DNA of 64,000 nucleotides from positions 682,001 to 746,000 of the forward strand of contig NZ_CP016782.1 of NCBI RefSeq assembly GCF_002288365.1, in the 5' to 3' direction. Positions 59,078 through 64,000 of this stretch are shown one piece after another. The notes under the pieces were generated by a model that worked only from the letters and a program-made list of their open reading frames with translations, was not told where the DNA came from and searched no databases. A program made the translations under genes and the position numbers. This stretch comes from Candidatus Planktophila limnetica. GTDB lineage: Bacteria; Actinomycetota; Actinomycetes; Nanopelagicales; Nanopelagicaceae. Numbering within the stretch: position 1 is the first letter of the stretch; every line of letters starts with the position of its first letter.

Positions 59078-59150
59078 TGCCTCGAGTCGGATTCGAACCG
59101 ACACTATGCAGTGTTTGAGACTGCCCTCTCTACCGTTGGAGTACCGAGGC
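59078..59150 (-). tRNA. tRNA with CAA anticodon (Leu) but class I short variable loop
   Basis: A 73-nt cloverleaf. The acceptor is GCCTCGG/TCGAGGC (last pair G-U). The D stem CTC/GAG has a C13-A22 mismatch and a loop with GG. The anticodon stem GCAGT/ACTGC is perfect with loop CTCAAAC, giving anticodon CAA for UUG codons. The variable loop is only ATAGT, the T arm is GTCGG-TTCGAAT-CCGAC, and the discriminator is A. A14, A73 and U33 are as expected for leucine. Bacterial tRNA-Leu normally has a long variable arm, so this form is unusual. CCA is not encoded. It lies between pyk and pdtaR. Confidence 0.8.
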
Positions 59151-59158
59151 GCAGTAAA

Positions 59159-59164
59159 AGTCTA
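59159..59164 (-). promoter_or_regulatory. -10 box before the tRNA-pdtaR unit
   Basis: Leftward TAGACT ends 8 nt before the first base of the tRNA, so transcription would begin at or 1-2 nt before the mature tRNA 5' end. The -35 region is poor. The transcript would run from the tRNA straight into pdtaR. It is the same -10 sequence as before the thioesterase gene. Confidence 0.5.
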
Positions 59165-59200
59165 ACGCCAATTCTTGAATCAGAGAAAATGTAAGCGTAA

Positions 59201-60640
59201 TTAACGATAGGCAGGGGCAACGCCACCAACAGCGTCACCAACTATATGTACGCGCATCGCATTTGTTGATCCTGGAATTCCAGGAGGAGAGCCCGCAACA
59301 ATCATTACGTTTTCTCCCTTCTTCACTCGTCCGCTTTCAATCAAAAGAGAGTCGACTTGTTTAACCATGTCATCTGTGTGCTTAACCATTTCAGAGATAA
59401 CAGGTTCCACGCCCCAAGTAAGTGCCAATCGGTTATAGGTTCCAACTTCTGGAGTCAGTGCCAAAATTGGAATAGCCGAACGTAAACGAGACATGCGACG
59501 AGCGGAGTCTCCACTTTGCGTAAAGGCAACTAAATACTTCGCTCCAACAATTGCACCTACCTCAGTGGCAGCCTTTGTAATTGCGCCACCTTTGGTGCGA
59601 GGTGCATTAATGATTGGACGAATACGTTCTAGGCCGCCTTCTTCAGTCTTTTGAATAATGCGAGCCATAGTTTCAACGGCTTCTATCGCAAATTCGCCAA
59701 CACTTGTTTCGCCAGAGAGCATCAATGCATCGGCACCATCTAATACAGCATTGGCACAATCTGTGGCCTCTGCGCGAGTGGGACGTGAATTAGTAATCAT
59801 CGAATCTAACATCTGTGTTGCAACGATGACTGGCTTGGCAGCATCCCGGGCAAGTTCGATGCAATGTTTTTGAACAAGTGGAACATCTTCAATAGGTAGC
59901 TCCACGCCAAGATCGCCGCGAGCAACCATTATTCCATCAAAAGCCGCAACGATTCCTGGCAAGTTTGTTACTGCTTGAGGCTTTTCAATCTTTGCAATAA
60001 CTGGAACTCGAATGCCTACTTCATCCATGATGCGATGAACATCCTTAATATCATCGGCGCTTCTAACAAATGAAAGGGCAATAAAATCTGCGCCTGCTTT
60101 TAATCCCCACCGTAAATCCTCAATGTCTTTTTCTGAAAGCGCAGGAACGGATACTGCAACACCGGGCAGATTGATTCCTTTGTTATTGCTAACTGCCCCC
60201 GGTTCGATCACCTTAGTAATAACATCTGTCTTGGTCACCGAAGTTACTTCGACAGTTACTTTTCCATCATCGATTAATATGCGATCTCCTGCTTTGCAAT
60301 CCCCCGGTAAACCCTTGTAGGTGGTGCCTACGCGATCTTTTGTACCTTCAATATCATCGGTAGTAATTGTAAAAACATCGCCTCGGGATAAATCATGCGG
60401 ACCATTAGCAAATCGAGCCAATCTGATTTTTGGGCCCTGTAGATCAACGAGTATCGCCACAGGCACGCCAGCTTTTTTTGCAGCGTTTCGAACAGCATCG
60501 AGTCTGCTCTGGTGTTCTACGTAAGTTCCATGTGAAAGATTTAAGCGGGCCATATTCATACCAGCTGCAATTAGTTGCTCAACTTTGCCATCAGCTTCAA
60601 CAGCTGGTCCCATGGTGCAAACAATTTTCGCGCGGCGCAT
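59201..60640 (-). CDS. pyk: Pyruvate kinase
   Basis: It makes pyruvate and ATP from phosphoenolpyruvate. The 479-aa protein has RRAKIVCTMGPA at the start and the barrel motif IAKIEKPQAV with the active-site Lys. It also has MVARGDLGVELP for metal and substrate binding, and a C-terminal regulatory domain with GSPPGIPGSTNAMRVH. The small B domain is present (about residues 70-165). It lies 13 nt past the gltD stop. Confidence 0.97.
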   Translation of the reverse strand: MRRAKIVCTMGPAVEADGKVEQLIAAGMNMARLNLSHGTYVEHQSRLDAVRNAAKKAGVPVAILVDLQGPKIRLARFANGPHDLSRGDVFTITTDDIEGTKDRVGTTYKGLPGDCKAGDRILIDDGKVTVEVTSVTKTDVITKVIEPGAVSNNKGINLPGVAVSVPALSEKDIEDLRWGLKAGADFIALSFVRSADDIKDVHRIMDEVGIRVPVIAKIEKPQAVTNLPGIVAAFDGIMVARGDLGVELPIEDVPLVQKHCIELARDAAKPVIVATQMLDSMITNSRPTRAEATDCANAVLDGADALMLSGETSVGEFAIEAVETMARIIQKTEEGGLERIRPIINAPRTKGGAITKAATEVGAIVGAKYLVAFTQSGDSARRMSRLRSAIPILALTPEVGTYNRLALTWGVEPVISEMVKHTDDMVKQVDSLLIESGRVKKGENVMIVAGSPPGIPGSTNAMRVHIVGDAVGGVAPAYR

Positions 60641-60653
60641 GTGCTGAGTCTAT

Positions 60654-62111
60654 CTATAAAACTAGTGAGCGGTCTGTCGGTGCAATTGGTGCATGCAACT
60701 GGGATTTTTCATCTGTGAGATAGGAATCAACTGCTGCTGCAGCACTTCGACCTTCAGCAATAGCCCACACAATCAGCGATTGTCCGCGCCCTGCATCTCC
60801 AGCAACGAAAATACCTTCAGCCGTTGTTTGAAAATTAGCATCGCGCTTAATGATTCCGCGATCATCGAGTTCTACTTCTAGCTGTGTGAGTAACTCATTT
60901 TTTTCTGGACCTGTGAAACCCATTGCAAGGAATGCGAATTGCGCTGGGATTTCTCGTTCGGTTCCAGGAACAGGTGAGAATTTGCCATCGACAAATTGAG
61001 TTTCAACTAATTTGAGCGCACGTAGATTTCCCTCAGCATCTCCTAAGAATTCTTCTGTGCTAATTGAAAAAATTCGATTATCTAGTTCTTCGTGTGCACT
61101 TGAAACTCTAAATATCATCGGATACGTCGGCCATGGCGCACTTGTTGGCCGTTCATCAGTTGGACGAGGCATGATCTCTAATTGAGTAACAGATTTCGCA
61201 CCTTGACGAATTGCAGTTCCAAGACAATCTGCTCCTGTATCGCCACCACCTAAAATAATGACATCTTTACCCTCAACATTTATTGAACCTTGTGCAATCT
61301 CACCAAGTGCTTCTTGATTACCCCACGGCAAATACTCCATCGCCTGATAAACACCTTTGAAATTTCGGCCCGGAATATCTAATTCACGCCACTGCGTTGC
61401 ACCCACTGCCAGCACAACGGCGTCATAACGTGAGCGAAGTTGCGCACCAGTTAAGTCAACACCGACATTTACACCTGGTCTAAATCGAGTTCCTTCTTTT
61501 TCCATCTGCACAAGACGGCGATCCACAATGTGTTTTTCCATTTTAAACTCTGGAATTCCATAGCGCAGTAGCCCGCCAATTTTTTCACCGCGTTCAAAAA
61601 CCGCAACAGTGTGTCCGGCCCGAGTTAGTTGCTGAGCCACTGCTAATCCGGCAGGGCCTGAACCAACTACTGCAACAGTTTTACCTGATAAGCGATCTGG
61701 TGGTAAAGGTTTAACGTTGCCAGAACCAAATGCTTCTTCAATCGTACGTAGTTCTACCTGTTTAATAGTTACAGCGTCGGCATTAATCGCAACGACACAC
61801 GCCGTTTCACATGGTGCAGGACACAAACGACCTGTGAATTCTGGAAAGTTATTTGTGGCATGCAAGCGATCGATGGCACCTTCTTTATCCCCACGCCACA
61901 ACAAGTCATTCCATTCGGGAATGAGATTTCCTAGTGGGCATCCCTGATGGCAAAAGGGAATTCCACAATCCATGCAGCGCCCTGCTTGTTTTTGTAGGTG
62001 CTCAAAACTTTGTGGTTCATACACTTCGTTCCAGTCTTTTATACGAACATCTACTGGTCGACGCTTAGGTAGCTCACGCGGAGTGGATAAAAAACCCTTT
62101 GGATCAGCCAA
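60654..62111 (-). CDS. gltD: Glutamate synthase small subunit (NADPH)
   Basis: The FAD- and NADPH-binding subunit of GOGAT, which passes electrons to GltB. The 485-aa protein has N-terminal cysteine-rich Fe-S motifs, [18 protein letters not shown] and [13 protein letters not shown]. It also has two dinucleotide folds: [11 protein letters not shown] for FAD and [11 protein letters not shown] for NADPH. It starts with TTG at 62111, after the strong site GGAGGTGG 6 nt upstream, and overlaps gltB by 8 nt. Confidence 0.96.
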   Translation of the reverse strand: MADPKGFLSTPRELPKRRPVDVRIKDWNEVYEPQSFEHLQKQAGRCMDCGIPFCHQGCPLGNLIPEWNDLLWRGDKEGAIDRLHATNNFPEFTGRLCPAPCETACVVAINADAVTIKQVELRTIEEAFGSGNVKPLPPDRLSGKTVAVVGSGPAGLAVAQQLTRAGHTVAVFERGEKIGGLLRYGIPEFKMEKHIVDRRLVQMEKEGTRFRPGVNVGVDLTGAQLRSRYDAVVLAVGATQWRELDIPGRNFKGVYQAMEYLPWGNQEALGEIAQGSINVEGKDVIILGGGDTGADCLGTAIRQGAKSVTQLEIMPRPTDERPTSAPWPTYPMIFRVSSAHEELDNRIFSISTEEFLGDAEGNLRALKLVETQFVDGKFSPVPGTEREIPAQFAFLAMGFTGPEKNELLTQLEVELDDRGIIKRDANFQTTAEGIFVAGDAGRGQSLIVWAIAEGRSAAAAVDSYLTDEKSQLHAPIAPTDRSLVL

Positions 62112-64000
62112 GAGCGGCCACCTCCATTACGTATTGATCAACAGGCAAACCTTCGCGATTGGCTTTCTCGATTGCATTGAGAACTCGTGCGTAATCTCTT
62201 GGCATAACCAAGGAGATGCGTCCAAGTGCTTTATCCCAATCGGCGAGTAAATCATGAGCAATGACAGAACCTGTTTCAACTTCAAAGGATGAAATTAAAG
62301 CGCGCACAATCTCTTTTTGATCATTTGGAACAGCGAAGATATCAACCATGTCTTGATTTACTTGAGCATGATCCAAATCCAAAATGAAAGCGCGTCCGCC
62401 AGACATTCCTGCTGCAAAATTTCTACCTGTGCGACCTAGAACTACAACTGTGCCGCCAGTCATGTATTCACAACCATGATCGCCAACACCTTCAACAACT
62501 GCAATGGCACCTGAATTTCGCACACAGAATCTTTCACCAACCATGCCACGAATCAAGATTTCACCAGATGTTGCGCCGTATCCAATAACGTTGCCAGCAA
62601 TCACATTCTCATGAGATGCGAATTGCGCTTTCTCATCGGGGCGAACAATTACTCGCCCGCCAGAAATACCCTTTGCAACGTAATCATTAGCATCGCCGTA
62701 GAGACGAATTGTGAGTCCACGTGGAATAAATGCGCCCAGTGATTGCCCTGATGAGCCATGTAAAGTCACATCGATAGTGTCTGGGTCTAATCCATCTGCA
62801 CCGTAGGTGCGAGTGATCTGTGAACCAAGCATTGTTCCTACTGTTCGATTTACATTTCGAATTGGCAAATCTATTCGAACAGGCTCTTTAGATTTCAAAG
62901 CGGCTGCAGATAATTCAATAAGTTTGTTATCGAGGGCATTTACTAAACCGTGATCTTGAGTTGTTATGCGATGCAGGGCGCTATCAACATCTGGGCGCAT
63001 AAGAAGTGGTGCAAGATCTAATCCATGAGCTTTCCAGTAATTAACAGCGTCTCGAGTATCTAGATATTCGACGTGACCAATGGCTTCCTGAAGAGTCTTA
63101 AATCCAAGTTGAGCGAGAAGTTCTCGCACTTCTTCTGCGATGTATTCAAAGAATGTTTCAACAAATTCTGGTTTACCAGTAAAGCGCTTACGCAGCTCTG
63201 GATTTTGTGTTGCAACACCAACAGGGCATGTATCTAAGTGACACACGCGCATCATCACACAACCTGAGACAACTAGCGGCGCTGTCGCAAAGCCAAATTC
63301 TTCGGCGCCTAACAGAGCTGCAATTACGACATCTCGCCCAGTTTTTAGCTGACCATCTGTTTGCACGACGATTCGATCGCGCAAACCGTTGAGCAATAAA
63401 GTTTGTTGAGTCTCAGCTAACCCAAGTTCCCATGGTGCACCTGCATGCTTAAGTGAAGTCAGTGGAGAAGCACCAGTTCCGCCATCGTGTCCAGAGATTA
63501 AAACAACATCAGCGTGTGCCTTACTCACACCTGCCGCAACTGTTCCAACGCCTACTTCGGCAACTAACTTAACGTGAATACGCGCATCCTTATTTGCATT
63601 CTTAAGATCATGAATTAACTGAGCAAGATCTTCAATTGAATAAATATCATGATGCGGTGGAGGCGAAATTAAGCCAACACCCGGTGTTGAGTACCTAACT
63701 TTTGCAATCCACGGATACACCTTGTTACCTGGCAGTTGTCCACCTTCGCCAGGTTTTGCGCCTTGCGCAATTTTAATTTGAATGTCATCAGCATTAACAA
63801 GATATTCACTTGTCACGCCAAAGCGGCCGCTAGCAACTTGCTTAATAGCTGATCGCTTTGAATCTCCATTAGCCATCGCAACATATCGCTCTGGGTCTTC
63901 CCCACCTTCACCTGTATTTGATTTAGCACCGATGCGATTCATTGCAATTGCCAATGTTTCGTGAGCTTCTTGTGAGATGGATCCATAAGACATGGCGCCT
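62104..64000 (-). CDS. gltB: Glutamate synthase large subunit, 3' portion (partial)
   Basis: The catalytic subunit of GOGAT, which makes glutamate from glutamine and 2-oxoglutarate. Only the last about 630 residues are inside the window; the frame runs off the right edge (reads ...[14 protein letters not shown]). Visible parts are the FMN-binding synthase barrel and the [3Fe-4S] cysteines in [15 protein letters not shown]. The C-terminal glycine-rich beta-helix is also visible ([21 protein letters not shown]). The amidotransferase N terminus is missing only because of the window edge. Confidence 0.96.
   Translation of the reverse strand, partial: GAMSYGSISQEAHETLAIAMNRIGAKSNTGEGGEDPERYVAMANGDSKRSAIKQVASGRFGVTSEYLVNADDIQIKIAQGAKPGEGGQLPGNKVYPWIAKVRYSTPGVGLISPPPHHDIYSIEDLAQLIHDLKNANKDARIHVKLVAEVGVGTVAAGVSKAHADVVLISGHDGGTGASPLTSLKHAGAPWELGLAETQQTLLLNGLRDRIVVQTDGQLKTGRDVVIAALLGAEEFGFATAPLVVSGCVMMRVCHLDTCPVGVATQNPELRKRFTGKPEFVETFFEYIAEEVRELLAQLGFKTLQEAIGHVEYLDTRDAVNYWKAHGLDLAPLLMRPDVDSALHRITTQDHGLVNALDNKLIELSAAALKSKEPVRIDLPIRNVNRTVGTMLGSQITRTYGADGLDPDTIDVTLHGSSGQSLGAFIPRGLTIRLYGDANDYVAKGISGGRVIVRPDEKAQFASHENVIAGNVIGYGATSGEILIRGMVGERFCVRNSGAIAVVEGVGDHGCEYMTGGTVVVLGRTGRNFAAGMSGGRAFILDLDHAQVNQDMVDIFAVPNDQKEIVRALISSFEVETGSVIAHDLLADWDKALGRISLVMPRDYARVLNAIEKANREGLPVDQYVMEVAALG

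Overview
This window most likely comes from a streamlined, low-to-moderate GC actinobacterium, in the style of the freshwater acI (Nanopelagicales) group. The assignment to Actinobacteria rests on gene content: rbpA, whiA, an ANTAR response regulator (pdtaR), a SufR-type regulator heading a suf operon, a DUF3099 protein, and the infC-rpmI-rplT-methyltransferase-pheST-argCJBDRH order. The acI-like placement is inference from A/T-leaning codons, very short spacers, many 1-11 nt gene overlaps and apparently leaderless promoters. No phage, insertion sequence, transposon or CRISPR array was seen.

Layout. Positions 1-4464 hold a leftward rRNA operon: a 23S gene cut by the window edge, a tRNA-free spacer, a full 16S gene, and a leader with two promoter candidates. 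Positions 4465-18944 carry, all leftward, fabG-fabI, infC-rpmI-rplT, an rRNA methyltransferase, pheS-pheT, argC-J-B-D-R-H and tyrS. Positions 19023-19999 are two rightward genes (DUF3099, SURF1). Positions 19958-28226 form a leftward sufR-B-D-Rieske-C-S-U-T operon ending in an ABC exporter. Positions 28260-33818 are rightward ctaA-tkt-tal-pgi. Positions 33815-49266 are leftward rpsA, coaE, uvrB-uvrA-uvrC, rapZ-yvcK-whiA, gap-pgk-tpiA, secG and rbpA. A rightward MFS transporter, leftward polA and rightward thioesterase follow. Positions 53669-64000 are leftward: gltB (cut by the edge)-gltD, pyk, a tRNA, pdtaR, and the livK-H-M-G-F amino-acid uptake operon.

How the genes work together. The blocks cover translation (rRNA, tyrS, pheST, infC, L35, L20, S1), arginine synthesis under ArgR, fatty-acid elongation (FabG, FabI), Fe-S assembly under SufR, cytochrome oxidase maturation (SURF1, heme A synthase), the non-oxidative pentose phosphate branch and lower glycolysis (tkt, tal, pgi, tpiA, gap, pgk, pyk), nucleotide excision repair with Pol I, branched-chain amino-acid uptake, and ammonium assimilation by GOGAT.

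Most of the window is conserved housekeeping DNA. The most unusual object is the tRNA at 59078-59150. It has a CAA (Leu) anticodon but a five-nucleotide class I variable loop, and it ends one nucleotide before the pdtaR start codon, so it apparently forms the whole leader of that mRNA. Other points are an ATC start for infC, overlapping ARG boxes across the pheT stop codon, a possible SufR operator at a possible leaderless start, overlapping divergent -10 boxes between sufR and ctaA, and a 14-bp GNRA-capped hairpin between livK and livH. I did not find a convincing wholly new multigene system.
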